Below, one piece after another: positions 28,141-36,568 of a DNA stretch of 64,000 nt. Where the stretch lies: positions 310,001-374,000 of the forward strand of contig NZ_CAAAIA010000001.1 of NCBI RefSeq assembly GCF_900639875.1, given 5' to 3'. Source of the stretch: Legionella impletisoli (GTDB taxonomy: Bacteria; Pseudomonadota; Gammaproteobacteria; Legionellales; Legionellaceae). Position 1 is the first letter of the stretch. Each line of letters opens with the position of its first letter. The notes beneath the pieces were generated by a model. It was not told the DNA's origin, made no database searches, and worked only from the letters and a program-made list of their open reading frames with translations. A program made the position numbers and the translations under genes.

Positions 28141-29637
28141 ATGGATAACGTTTATGATATTGCCGTTATAGGAGGGGGCATAAACGGCTGTGGCGTGGCT
28201 GCGGATGCTGCTTTAAGAGGCTTATCCGTCATTTTATTTGAAGCCGACGATTTAGCATCTAAAACTTCTTCGAGTAGTACGAAACTTATCCATGGCGGAT
28301 TGCGATATCTTGAACATTATGATTTTGGAATGGTCAAAAAAGCATTACAAGAACGACAAAGACTGTTAACCCTGGCCCCACATCTAGTAAAACCCTTAGA
28401 ACTCGTGATACCTCATCGAAAACACATGCGACCAATTTGGATGCTTAGAACTGGGTTGTTTATTTACGATCATCTCAGCTCTACCAATAAACTACCTAAA
28501 GCAAGATACGTTAACCGAAAGAACAACAAACCACTTTTTGAACCCTTGCAAGAAGATTATGACAAAGGATTTAGTTACTACGATTGCACTACAGACGATG
28601 CGCGCTTAACCATCACAAACGCTTTGCAATCAAGTCATCATGGCGCTAGGATAAAAACTCGCACCAAGGTTGTCAACGCAGAAGTTGAAGATAAATTATG
28701 GTGCCTCACGCTAAAACCACAATCTGGCTCAAGCTATCGAATTAAAGCCAAAGTAGTTATCAATGCTGCTGGCCCCTGGATTGAATCCATTAATCAGATG
28801 CTTAAAGCCCCTTTTCTTCACGACATGAGTTTAGTGAAAGGCAGCCATCTTTTAGTGAATAAATTATATGAAGGCGAACACGCTTATTTTTTACAGCACT
28901 CCGACGAACGTTTAATTTTTGTTATTCCCTATCATGGATTTACCATGATAGGAACCACAGAAGTACCATGTTCTCTGCCTTCTCAAGCTATGGATGTTTC
29001 TTCTGAAGAGATCCGCTACTTATTAGATATCGTTAATCTTTACTTCAAAAAAAGTGTTACAAACGACGATATCGTGTATAGCTGGAGCGGTGTAAGACCG
29101 TTATTAGCAGCGTCGGGGAAAAACCCAGAAGAGTTAAGCCGAGACTACACGTTCGAGTATGCCACTCATCCAGCTCCTTCTATTACCATCTACGGAGGAA
29201 AAATTACCACTTACCGCCAACTCGCATCCGATGTGGTTAGCGCTTTGCACCCTGTTTTTCAGGAACTGTCGCACTCCAAAACAGGGAATACCCCTCTACC
29301 CGGCGCTCTCTATAAAAGTCATACTTTGGATCAATACAAACAAAAAGCACAAGAACTATATTCCTGGATGCCTGTAGAAACACTACAAAGGTTTCTTAAT
29401 ACCTACGGGACCCTTACAGAATATATTTTGTTGGGAAAACATCAAGAAAGCGATCTAGGAAACGAATTTTTCAAAACTGTTTACCAAGCTGAAATCGATT
29501 ATTTGATGAAGTACGAATGGGCAAAAACCACTGAAGATATTCTCTGGCGAAGAACGAAGCTTGGTCTCGTTATGGATCAAAAAAGCCAAAAGGCCTTAAA
29601 GGAGTATATTCTTAGTAACCAACTCATAACGTGTTAA
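28141..29637 (+). CDS. glpD: Aerobic glycerol-3-phosphate dehydrogenase
   Basis: This 498-residue FAD enzyme at the inner membrane oxidises G3P to DHAP and feeds electrons to ubiquinone. It has the N-terminal dinucleotide fold IAVIGGGINGCGVAADAALRG, the substrate region SSSTKLIHGGLRYLE, VVINAAGPWIE, and YSWSGVRPLLA. A C-terminal helical domain follows IYGGKITTYRQLA. GGGGA lies ahead of the ATG. It is paired with glpK in divergent order. Confidence 0.96.
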   Translation: MDNVYDIAVIGGGINGCGVAADAALRGLSVILFEADDLASKTSSSSTKLIHGGLRYLEHYDFGMVKKALQERQRLLTLAPHLVKPLELVIPHRKHMRPIWMLRTGLFIYDHLSSTNKLPKARYVNRKNNKPLFEPLQEDYDKGFSYYDCTTDDARLTITNALQSSHHGARIKTRTKVVNAEVEDKLWCLTLKPQSGSSYRIKAKVVINAAGPWIESINQMLKAPFLHDMSLVKGSHLLVNKLYEGEHAYFLQHSDERLIFVIPYHGFTMIGTTEVPCSLPSQAMDVSSEEIRYLLDIVNLYFKKSVTNDDIVYSWSGVRPLLAASGKNPEELSRDYTFEYATHPAPSITIYGGKITTYRQLASDVVSALHPVFQELSHSKTGNTPLPGALYKSHTLDQYKQKAQELYSWMPVETLQRFLNTYGTLTEYILLGKHQESDLGNEFFKTVYQAEIDYLMKYEWAKTTEDILWRRTKLGLVMDQKSQKALKEYILSNQLITC

Positions 29638-29663
29638 GGGATCTTCCTGAAAAAAAGGGCGCT

Positions 29664-29705
29664 CCCCCAGGTACGCAATCCTGAACTTCATCCACAACCT
29701 GGGGG
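29664..29705. terminator. Convergent hairpin between glpD and the thioredoxin gene
   Basis: CCCCCAGGT (29664-29672) and ACCTGGGGG (29697-29705) form a 9-bp GC-rich stem with a 24-base loop. On the minus strand it is followed by GCGCCC and a T7 run. It probably ends one or both convergent transcripts. Confidence 0.6.
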
Positions 29706-29716
29706 TTACAATTAGT

Positions 29717-30088
29717 TTATCCTTCTTTATCCAATTGTGCTTTAATTTCACTAACGTCTACGTCAACCGCTTGCTGGACTAACTCTTTTAATGTGGATTC
29801 AGGCATACTGCCCGCTTCAGAATAAATAACAATGCCTTCCTTGAATACGATTAAATGAGGTATTGATCGAATTTGAAATGTTTCAGCAAGCTCTGCTTGC
29901 TCTTCAATATTAACTTGAGCAAAGATTACGTCTTTAAACTGAGAAGCGACTTGTTCATAAACTCTTGCAAATTGTTTGCAAGGGGCACACCATTCAGCCC
30001 AAAAGTCTATAAATACAATTTGATTTTCATTAATCACGGACTCGAAGTTCGCTCTTGTCAGAGCACGAGTGGAATGGTTATCTGGCAT
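29717..30088 (-). CDS. Thioredoxin-family protein
   Basis: This 123-residue thioredoxin has the active site WCAPCKQ (Cys34, Cys37), FIDFWAEWC strand and the cis-Pro in IRSIPHLIVFKEG. There is no signal peptide, so it is cytosolic. The C-terminal tail is about 15 residues longer than E. coli TrxA (VDVSEIKAQLDKEG). Its start codon abuts the adk stop, so both are one operon. Not necessarily the main thioredoxin trxA. Confidence 0.9.
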   Translation of the reverse strand: MPDNHSTRALTRANFESVINENQIVFIDFWAEWCAPCKQFARVYEQVASQFKDVIFAQVNIEEQAELAETFQIRSIPHLIVFKEGIVIYSEAGSMPESTLKELVQQAVDVDVSEIKAQLDKEG

Positions 30089-30760
30089 TTATTCTTCTCC
30101 TTCGATAGCCGTTACAATTCGATTAAAAATCTCCTCGACACTGCCTTTGCCCTCAATGCTGTGAAACTCAGGTGCATTAGCAGGATCGTTAGCTGCCCAG
30201 TTTTTGTAATATTGGATCAAGGGTTCGGTTTGCTTATGATATACCTCCAACCGATTTCGGATGATTTCTTCTCGATCATCCTCGCGCTGAATCAAGTCTT
30301 CACCCGTGGCATCATCAACCCCAGGCTCTTGGGGAGGGTTGTATTCAACATGGTACACGCGACCCGATCCAGGATGGATTCGTCTTCCACTGATACGCTT
30401 TACAATTTCTTCATCACCCACTGCGATTTCAATAACATGATCTAACTCAATACCGGCATTCTTTAATGCTTCGGCTTGAACGATTGTTCTTGGAAACCCG
30501 TCTAGCAGAAAGCCATGGTTACAATCTTCTTGCCGCAAGCGTTCTTTAACCAATTTAATCATTATTTCATCAGAAACCAATTGACCGGCATCCATGATTT
30601 TTTTGGCACTTAATCCAAGTTCCGTTTTCGCGGCAATAGCTGCTCGAAGCATATCGCCTGTAGAAATTTGAGGAATATTATATTGATCAACCAATTTTGC
30701 TGCTTGTGTTCCTTTACCAGCTCCGGGACCACCTAGTAACATTAATCGCATTAACCCCAT
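30089..30760 (-). CDS. adk: Adenylate kinase
   Basis: This 223-residue phosphotransferase equilibrates ATP, ADP and AMP. P-loop [17 protein letters not shown]-binding [25 protein letters not shown] and a long-type LID ([18 protein letters not shown]) without zinc cysteines are seen. The ATG at 30760 is preferred because GGAG lies seven bases before it; the Met three codons on is the alternative. It is upstream of and adjacent to the thioredoxin gene. Confidence 0.96.
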   Translation of the reverse strand: MGLMRLMLLGGPGAGKGTQAAKLVDQYNIPQISTGDMLRAAIAAKTELGLSAKKIMDAGQLVSDEIMIKLVKERLRQEDCNHGFLLDGFPRTIVQAEALKNAGIELDHVIEIAVGDEEIVKRISGRRIHPGSGRVYHVEYNPPQEPGVDDATGEDLIQREDDREEIIRNRLEVYHKQTEPLIQYYKNWAANDPANAPEFHSIEGKGSVEEIFNRIVTAIEGEE

Positions 30761-30930
30761 TCATAAACTCCAACTGAAACATCGGATTATATCGTACCCG
30801 TTCAAACTTTGATTGTCACCCTGAAATCATTATTTACCACCGTAAGGGATGAAAAAAACACTCAATTATATCTTACGTTCTCGCGAGCTTACCCATACAG
30901 TTCCCTGACTTTCGAGGGTGAAATTTCTTA

Positions 30931-31554
30931 TTATTTCCATAAATTATACCAAGATTTCCCTTTCAATTTATCCTGGCACTGTTTAAGTTGAGCTTGATAT
31001 ATTTGAGCACGCGCTGACACCTTATGCGCAACCTGTATAAGCCAAGGTTTTTTTAAGTACGTTTTCCGTTCATAACCACCAATGCCTTCATGGTAAGCTA
31101 AATAAAGTGAATATGGATCATGTTTTGAAATACCTGCTCTCTGATTCGCCATGGTGGCATACCAACCAATAAAATCTACACCATCTCCAAAATCATCTCG
31201 TGATGCCCAGCGTCCTCCTCGCTTACGTTTGTAATGTTCCCAAGTGCTTTCCAATGCTTGCGTGTATCCGTAGGCAGTTGACGGGCGCGTCCATGGTATA
31301 ATCCATAACAGTTTCGTTCGTGGAGGCTTTGCCCTCGCATTGAATTTTGACTCCTGGTGAATAATAGCCATTTGCACCGGAATGGGGACATGCCATCTTT
31401 TTTCGACTGTTTTAGCATCGGCATACCAGTCTGGATATTGTTTAAATATGCGACAAATATTATTCACATCGGAGGGGCGCGCGCTCACACACCCAGTTAA
31501 TAACCCAATAACGAATAGAATCAATAGATATTTGATGTGGATCATTAAAGGCAT
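30931..31554 (-). CDS. Lytic transglycosylase-like lipoprotein
   Basis: This 207-residue protein has a lipoprotein signal (LLILFVIGLLTGC, lipid-modified Cys22). The SLT-like domain covers about residues 45-190, with the catalytic Glu in MAIIHQESKFN, then AYGYTQALESTWEHYK, and YLAYHEGIGGYERKTY. Such proteins cut peptidoglycan to make 1,6-anhydro ends, anchored to the outer membrane. It starts next to repeat copy C. It is longer in the catalytic loop than the classic Slt domain, as in proteins annotated as transglycosylase SLT domain-containing in Legionella. Confidence 0.88.
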   Translation of the reverse strand: MPLMIHIKYLLILFVIGLLTGCVSARPSDVNNICRIFKQYPDWYADAKTVEKRWHVPIPVQMAIIHQESKFNARAKPPRTKLLWIIPWTRPSTAYGYTQALESTWEHYKRKRGGRWASRDDFGDGVDFIGWYATMANQRAGISKHDPYSLYLAYHEGIGGYERKTYLKKPWLIQVAHKVSARAQIYQAQLKQCQDKLKGKSWYNLWK

Positions 31555-31606
31555 CCTTAAACTAAGTTAATGGACAGCATTTCTTGTCCCAAGTAGAGAG
31601 CATTCC

Positions 31607-31718
31607 TAATTAATGTGAGTTCGACAGAAAAGTCATTTATGACTTTTGTGGCGCTAAACGAACATTATCCAGTAAAAAAAGCGAAGCTTTTTGTACGAGA
31701 TCCATTCAAAATAAGCCA
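31607..31718 (+). repeat. Dispersed intergenic element, copy C (longest)
   Basis: This is the most complete copy. It carries the core GTGAGTTCGACAG, a perfect hairpin AAAAGTCA-TTTA-TGACTTTT (31628-31647), the shared GGCGCTAAACGAACATTAT, and a second hairpin AAAAAGC-GAA-GCTTTTT (31676-31692) that ends in a T-run like an intrinsic terminator. It points toward the exonuclease gene and starts about 50 bp from the lytic transglycosylase start. Confidence 0.75.
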
Positions 31719-31758
31719 GTTCGATATCAGCAAAATTTGGATTTTTCTGATATCGAAC
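31719..31758 (+). repeat. Perfect 12-bp inverted repeat
   Basis: GTTCGATATCAG (31719-31730) and CTGATATCGAAC (31747-31758) are exact inverted copies around a 16-base AT-rich loop. It directly follows repeat copy C and lies about 85 bases before the exonuclease start. It could be an operator for a dimeric regulator or a leader hairpin. Confidence 0.6.
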
Positions 31759-31843
31759 GCACTTTAATTAGTATCAAAATTTTATTTAAAATTAAAGATG
31801 TGTTAGCTTATCATTAATTTCGAATCGTGAGAATTTGTCCAAT

Positions 31844-32614
31844 ATGACCGTGCTTGTGTTTGATATTGAAACCATTCCAGACATTGAAAGCGGACGTAAG
31901 CTTTATGGCTTGCAGGACCTATCAGACACAGATACAGCAAAAGCGATGTACGCTTTGAGACGAGCCAAAACGGGGTCTGAGTTTTTACCCCATTATTTAC
32001 AGAAAGTTGTGGCAATCTCTTTGGTCATAAGTAACGGATCACAGCTCAAAGTTTGGTCACTAGGTGATGAAGGTGCCGATGAACGTGAATTAATTCAACG
32101 CTTTTTCCACGGCATTGACAAAAATACTCCCACACTCGTTAGTTGGAATGGTTGTGGTTTTGATTTGCCCGTCTTGCATTTCAGAGCATTGTACCATGGT
32201 ATCTCGGCTCCCACTTATTGGGAAACAGGTGATCATCAACAATCCTTTCGGTACAACAATTACTTGAATCGATTTCATTATCGTCATTTAGACTTAATGG
32301 ACGTTTTAGCCAGCTATCAAAATAAAGCGTTTGCCCCGTTAGACGAAATCGCAAGCATGCTTGGATTTCCAGGAAAAATGGGAATGAGTGGCGCTAAAGT
32401 TTGGGATGAGTACTGCAAAGGAAATCTAAAAGGGATTAGAGACTACTGTGAAACGGATGTATTAAACACGTATTGTGTTTATTTAAAATTCGAACTCATG
32501 CGTCATACGATAAATGAATCGGAATATAATCTAGCCATCGAGCGCTTGAAAAATTATCTTAAATCAGAGATTGATAAGATGCACTTACAGGAATTTATCA
32601 ATCAGATGGGGTAA
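31844..32614 (+). CDS. 3'-5' exonuclease (DNA polymerase B-like exonuclease domain)
   Basis: This 256-residue DEDD-superfamily protein begins at the ATG at 31844 (MTVLVFDIETIPD); a TTG at 31835 would add three residues. DxE is in VFDIETIPD, the second Asp region is VSWNGCGFDLPVLHFRA, and the last is CETDVLNTYCVYLKF. This matches predicted 3'-5' exonucleases often labelled as linked to polysaccharide biosynthesis. The nucleic-acid substrate is unknown. Two repeat structures precede the gene. Confidence 0.88.
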   Translation: MTVLVFDIETIPDIESGRKLYGLQDLSDTDTAKAMYALRRAKTGSEFLPHYLQKVVAISLVISNGSQLKVWSLGDEGADERELIQRFFHGIDKNTPTLVSWNGCGFDLPVLHFRALYHGISAPTYWETGDHQQSFRYNNYLNRFHYRHLDLMDVLASYQNKAFAPLDEIASMLGFPGKMGMSGAKVWDEYCKGNLKGIRDYCETDVLNTYCVYLKFELMRHTINESEYNLAIERLKNYLKSEIDKMHLQEFINQMG

Positions 32615-32703
32615 TTACCATTTAAAATCCAGTTAAACTCAGAATAGGATTCATTCATGCTTTAGAGAGGTCTTTTAACTAGCAGAGCATTAGATTAGTA
32701 ATA

Positions 32704-33195
32704 CTAAAGCCATTTTTGGTATACCGCTGCGTCTTCAAACCCATCCTCATCTTTATAATAAGCTTCTTTAATACCTATCATTCTAAAGCCCATTTGTTCG
32801 TACAGTCGAATCGCTTTTTGATTACTAAGGCGAACTTCTAAACTAGTTTGTTTAAGGTTTGAATATTTATTCAGACTTTCCAGTAAGTCTTTGAGAATTA
32901 ATCGTCCGTATCCTTGTCCTTGAAAGGAAGGTGCAACACATAAATTTAAAATATGGCACTCTGAGTCTTCAATACGTGAAATAGTATAAGCCACAATCAA
33001 AAGGGTTGAATTGTGAATAATTTCTAAGACACGACCGTGATAACCAATGAGGATACAATCATGTATCACTTTTCGACACCATGGTGTTTTGTGCGCAGTA
33101 GATTCAATGGCATAAACTTGGTCAATATCGCCAAGCTCCATTGGTCTAAGCTGAAAATGAGCATTTGTGTTTAACGACCGGTTTTCATTATTCAC
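32704..33195 (-). CDS. rimI: Ribosomal protein alanine N-acetyltransferase RimI-like
   Basis: This is a 163-residue GNAT acetyltransferase. The GTG at 33195 is chosen because GGAG lies seven bases before it; a GTG two codons earlier would overlap the binding site. The acetyl-CoA loop APSFQGQGYGRLILKDLL (R/Q-x-x-G-x-G/A) and SLEVRLSNQKAIRLYEQMGF are typical of RimI, which acetylates the N-terminus of S18. Substrate is inferred from family similarity. It follows the PDH genes at a distance of about 170 bp on the same strand. Confidence 0.85.
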   Translation of the reverse strand: MNNENRSLNTNAHFQLRPMELGDIDQVYAIESTAHKTPWCRKVIHDCILIGYHGRVLEIIHNSTLLIVAYTISRIEDSECHILNLCVAPSFQGQGYGRLILKDLLESLNKYSNLKQTSLEVRLSNQKAIRLYEQMGFRMIGIKEAYYKDEDGFEDAAVYQKWL

Positions 33196-33367
33196 ACACA
33201 CTCCAGTTAACTGTTGGCTTTTTGCTGCTTTGACACCTATAGCGAGACAGTACAGCTAAATGGCTCGAAATAAGAAGTAGTTAACCGTGGATGATTCATA
33301 ACATCATCCACTTTAAGAAATTCCTCGAGCATCTAGGTCAACAGACCCTAGGATCTTCTTCCTTCTT

Positions 33368-34792
33368 TTATTTTTTCTTCTTCTTAGGCATATACAAATC
33401 GGTAATCGTGCCTTCAAATATTTCCGCAGCTTGAGCAATTGTTTCAGACAATGTTGGATGAGGGTGAATGGTCAGAGCAATGTCTTCAACATCACAACCC
33501 ATTTCAATAGCCAAAGCAGCTTCTGAAATCAAATCACCTGCGTTAATACCTACAATACCTGCGCCTAAAATACGGTTTGTATCTGGACAAAATAGTAATT
33601 TAGTCATGCCTTCTTCGCGACCCATACTTAACGCTCGACCACTTGCAGCCCATGGAAAGCTAGCTTTTTCGTAAGCCACTTCTTTTTCTTTTGCTTCTTT
33701 CTCTGTGAGTCCGGCCCAAGCGAGCTCAGGATCGGTGTATGCCACGCTAGCGATGCAACGGGGATCAAAATAATGCTTTTTACCGCAAATCACTTCTGCT
33801 GCCACTTTACCTTCAGGAATCGCTTTGTGAGCCAGCATGGGCTGACCGACTACATCACCAATGGCAAAGATATGATCAACGTTTGTACGCATTTGTTTAT
33901 CGGTATGAATAAAGCCACGTTCATCAACTTTAACACCGGCTTTATCCGCATCGATTTTATCACCATTAGGCTTACGACCAACGGCTACGAGCACTTGTTT
34001 ATATACAAGAGGCTTATCGGTGGCGTGTTCACCTTCCATTGTGACATAGATGCCGTCCTTTTTGGCCTCCATTTCAGTGACTTTAGTTTTTAGTAAGAAT
34101 TTTACCCCTTTGTCAGTCATTCTCTTTTGTAACACTTTGACCAAGTCGGCATCCGCTCCAGGGATCAATTGATCCATGAATTCCACAACCGTAACATGAA
34201 CGCCCAGTGCGGAGTAAACCGTCGCCATTTCTAAACCAATAATTCCGCCGCCTAATACAAGCATATCGCCTTTAATATCAGCCAATTCAAGTGCCCCTGT
34301 GGAGCTGAAAATACGCTTGTCTTCTGGAATAAACGGCAAATTAACCGACTCACTGCCTACGGCAATAATGGCATGCTCAAATTCCACTTCAACAGTTTCA
34401 TCTTGTCCTTCTACTTGAAGGCTGTGGGAACCGGTGAATTTAGCTTTTCCTGTAATAATATCTACTTTGCGTTGTTTCGCTAAGGCTTTTAACCCACCTG
34501 TTAATTTCCCAACGACTTTGTTTTTCCATTCAACTAACTTTTTGGCTTCGACTTTAGGCTTATTGAAGGTTACACCATAATCAACCATCTCGTCAGTTTC
34601 ATCTAATACCTTGGCAATATGAAGTAACGCTTTAGAGGGAATACATCCCACGTTTAAACAGACGCCACCAATATTCTCATAACGCTCTATAAGAACGACT
34701 TTTTTCCCTAGATCAGCCGCTCTAAAGGCTGCGGTATATCCTCCTGGACCACTACCGATTACAACCACTTCGGTTTTTACTTGTTTGCTCAT
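33368..34792 (-). CDS. lpdA: Dihydrolipoamide dehydrogenase (E3)
   Basis: This 474-residue FAD flavoprotein reoxidises dihydrolipoyl groups of the pyruvate dehydrogenase complex. FAD motif VVIGSGPGGYTAAFRAADLG, redox Cys45/Cys50 in GGVCLNVGCIPSK, NAD-binding LVLGGGIIGLEMATVYSALG, and the partner-subunit His in TIHPHPTLSE are intact. The tail is PKKKKK. It is last of the aceE-aceF-lpd set on the minus strand. Confidence 0.97.
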   Translation of the reverse strand: MSKQVKTEVVVIGSGPGGYTAAFRAADLGKKVVLIERYENIGGVCLNVGCIPSKALLHIAKVLDETDEMVDYGVTFNKPKVEAKKLVEWKNKVVGKLTGGLKALAKQRKVDIITGKAKFTGSHSLQVEGQDETVEVEFEHAIIAVGSESVNLPFIPEDKRIFSSTGALELADIKGDMLVLGGGIIGLEMATVYSALGVHVTVVEFMDQLIPGADADLVKVLQKRMTDKGVKFLLKTKVTEMEAKKDGIYVTMEGEHATDKPLVYKQVLVAVGRKPNGDKIDADKAGVKVDERGFIHTDKQMRTNVDHIFAIGDVVGQPMLAHKAIPEGKVAAEVICGKKHYFDPRCIASVAYTDPELAWAGLTEKEAKEKEVAYEKASFPWAASGRALSMGREEGMTKLLFCPDTNRILGAGIVGINAGDLISEAALAIEMGCDVEDIALTIHPHPTLSETIAQAAEIFEGTITDLYMPKKKKK

Positions 34793-34822
34793 TTTAAAGC
34801 CTCTTGTTTCTAAAACTTGAAG

Positions 34823-36484
34823 TTATAATAATATTTTTCTGATATCTTCTAACGCTTCACATAAATACCGCGTAAAGCGAGCCGCTTCTGCTCCATCAAT
34901 CACACGATGATCATAGGAAAGTGAGAGGGGAAGCATGAGCCGCGCCTCAAACTCTTTATTACGATAGACAGGTTTCATAACAGAACGTGACAATCCTAAA
35001 ATAGCTACTTCGGGGCTATTAACAATCGGTGTAAATGCAGTACCCCCGATACCGCCTAAACTGGATATGGTAAAGCATCCTCCACTCATATCAGCAGGCA
35101 TTAGTCCTTTTTCGCGTGCTTTGGCGCTTAATCGAGACATTTCCTTTGCTATATCACTCACGGATAATTTATCTACGTTTTTAATCACAGGCACCACTAA
35201 CCCATTTGGTGTTTCAACCGCAACACCTATATTACAATATTTTTTATATATTAATTGTTCACCGCTTGGATCCAGCGAGGTATTGAACTGTGGAAATTGA
35301 ACTAACGCTTTACTGACAGCCTTACAGACAAAAGCAAGCAAGGTTAATTTATATCCTTCATTTTTTGCTTGTTCAGCTTCTTTCTTTCGAAACGCTTCCA
35401 GTTCAGTGATATCTGCCTCATCAAACTGTGTCACGTGAGGAATCGTTAACCAGGACCGATGAACGTTTTCACCGGTTAAACGCTTAATCTTATTCAAAGG
35501 CTTTATTTCAGTTTCACCAAACTTGCTAAAATCAATGCTAGGACTAGGCGGTAATGATAAACCAGTCACAGCTGATTTATCCTGCAATCTAGCTTTAACG
35601 TATTCCTGCACGTCTTCTTTAGAAATTCGTGATTTTCGACCGGTTCCTTTAACTTGCTTCAAATCCACACCCAACTCTCGTGCTAATCGACGGACGGCGG
35701 GGCCAGCAAAAACAGAGCTGCCAATTTCAGTTAAGGACTCTGAAGGCAAAGCAAAGGCCTTGGAAGGCTCACCGGGCACTTGCTTTTCTGATTTTTTTAA
35801 CTCCAAAATATCTGCTTGCTCTTTTTCAGACTCAGCTTTTTTCTTCGGCTCCTCTTCTGATTTAGGCTTTTTCGCAGCTTTATCAGTCGTTTCTAATATT
35901 AAGATCAAATCGCCTTCGGAAACTTTATCACCTACTTTAACATGCATTTCTTGCACAACGCCTGAATTGGGGCAAGGGATTTCCATGCTGGCTTTATCGG
36001 ATTCTAAGGTAATGATTGAATCATCTTTACTAACTGTATCTCCCGTTTTTACAAAAATCTCAATCACTTCAACCTGAGTTGCACCACCTATGTCTGGTAC
36101 TTTAATTTCTTCTTTGCTTTTCGTTTCAAACGATTTTTGTTCTTCTTTTGATTCGTCCATTTCTTTATTCGATTTGGGCTCTGCTTTCTTTTCCTCCGAC
36201 TCTTTATCTTTCTTTTCTTTTTTCTTTTCTGATGAACTTTCTTTCTCTTCTTCTAAGGTTAAAATGAGATCACCTTCGGAAACTTTATCACCGACGTTAA
36301 GCTCAATCGCTTTAACTTTTCCGGCTTTAGGAGAAGGAATATCCATACTTGCCTTATCAGACTCTAAGGTGATTAAAGGCGTATCCTTACTGATTTCATC
36401 GCCGGATTTAACCAGAATTTCAATTACATCAACATCAGCAGCTCCCCCGATGTCTGGCACAGTTATCTTATTGTCATCTGCCAT
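34823..36484 (-). CDS. aceF: Pyruvate dehydrogenase E2, dihydrolipoyl acetyltransferase
   Basis: This 553-residue core subunit has two N-terminal lipoyl domains with lipoylated Lys44 and Lys164 (both in ESDKASM). They are joined by a Lys/Glu/Ser-rich linker. A peripheral subunit-binding domain follows (AGPAVRRLARELGVDLKQV), then the CoA-dependent catalytic domain ending with SYDHRVIDGAEAARF. E. coli has three lipoyl domains, so two is fewer but common. It is between aceE and lpd. Confidence 0.97.
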   Translation of the reverse strand: MADDNKITVPDIGGAADVDVIEILVKSGDEISKDTPLITLESDKASMDIPSPKAGKVKAIELNVGDKVSEGDLILTLEEEKESSSEKKKEKKDKESEEKKAEPKSNKEMDESKEEQKSFETKSKEEIKVPDIGGATQVEVIEIFVKTGDTVSKDDSIITLESDKASMEIPCPNSGVVQEMHVKVGDKVSEGDLILILETTDKAAKKPKSEEEPKKKAESEKEQADILELKKSEKQVPGEPSKAFALPSESLTEIGSSVFAGPAVRRLARELGVDLKQVKGTGRKSRISKEDVQEYVKARLQDKSAVTGLSLPPSPSIDFSKFGETEIKPLNKIKRLTGENVHRSWLTIPHVTQFDEADITELEAFRKKEAEQAKNEGYKLTLLAFVCKAVSKALVQFPQFNTSLDPSGEQLIYKKYCNIGVAVETPNGLVVPVIKNVDKLSVSDIAKEMSRLSAKAREKGLMPADMSGGCFTISSLGGIGGTAFTPIVNSPEVAILGLSRSVMKPVYRNKEFEARLMLPLSLSYDHRVIDGAEAARFTRYLCEALEDIRKILL

Positions 36485-36568
36485 ATGAATTATCTCTCAC
36501 CCTTTTGATCAATACATTAATTCGACTTTGATAAACAAAGATCATCAAAGTCATAAGATTCAATTTAC

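Noticed and set aside
35523-36488. Long open frames opposite aceF, and many similar ones opposite gyrA, rpsA and the kinase-like gene
   Set aside because: They are antisense to well-supported genes and mirror their codon composition, with Ser/Phe-rich or low-complexity products.
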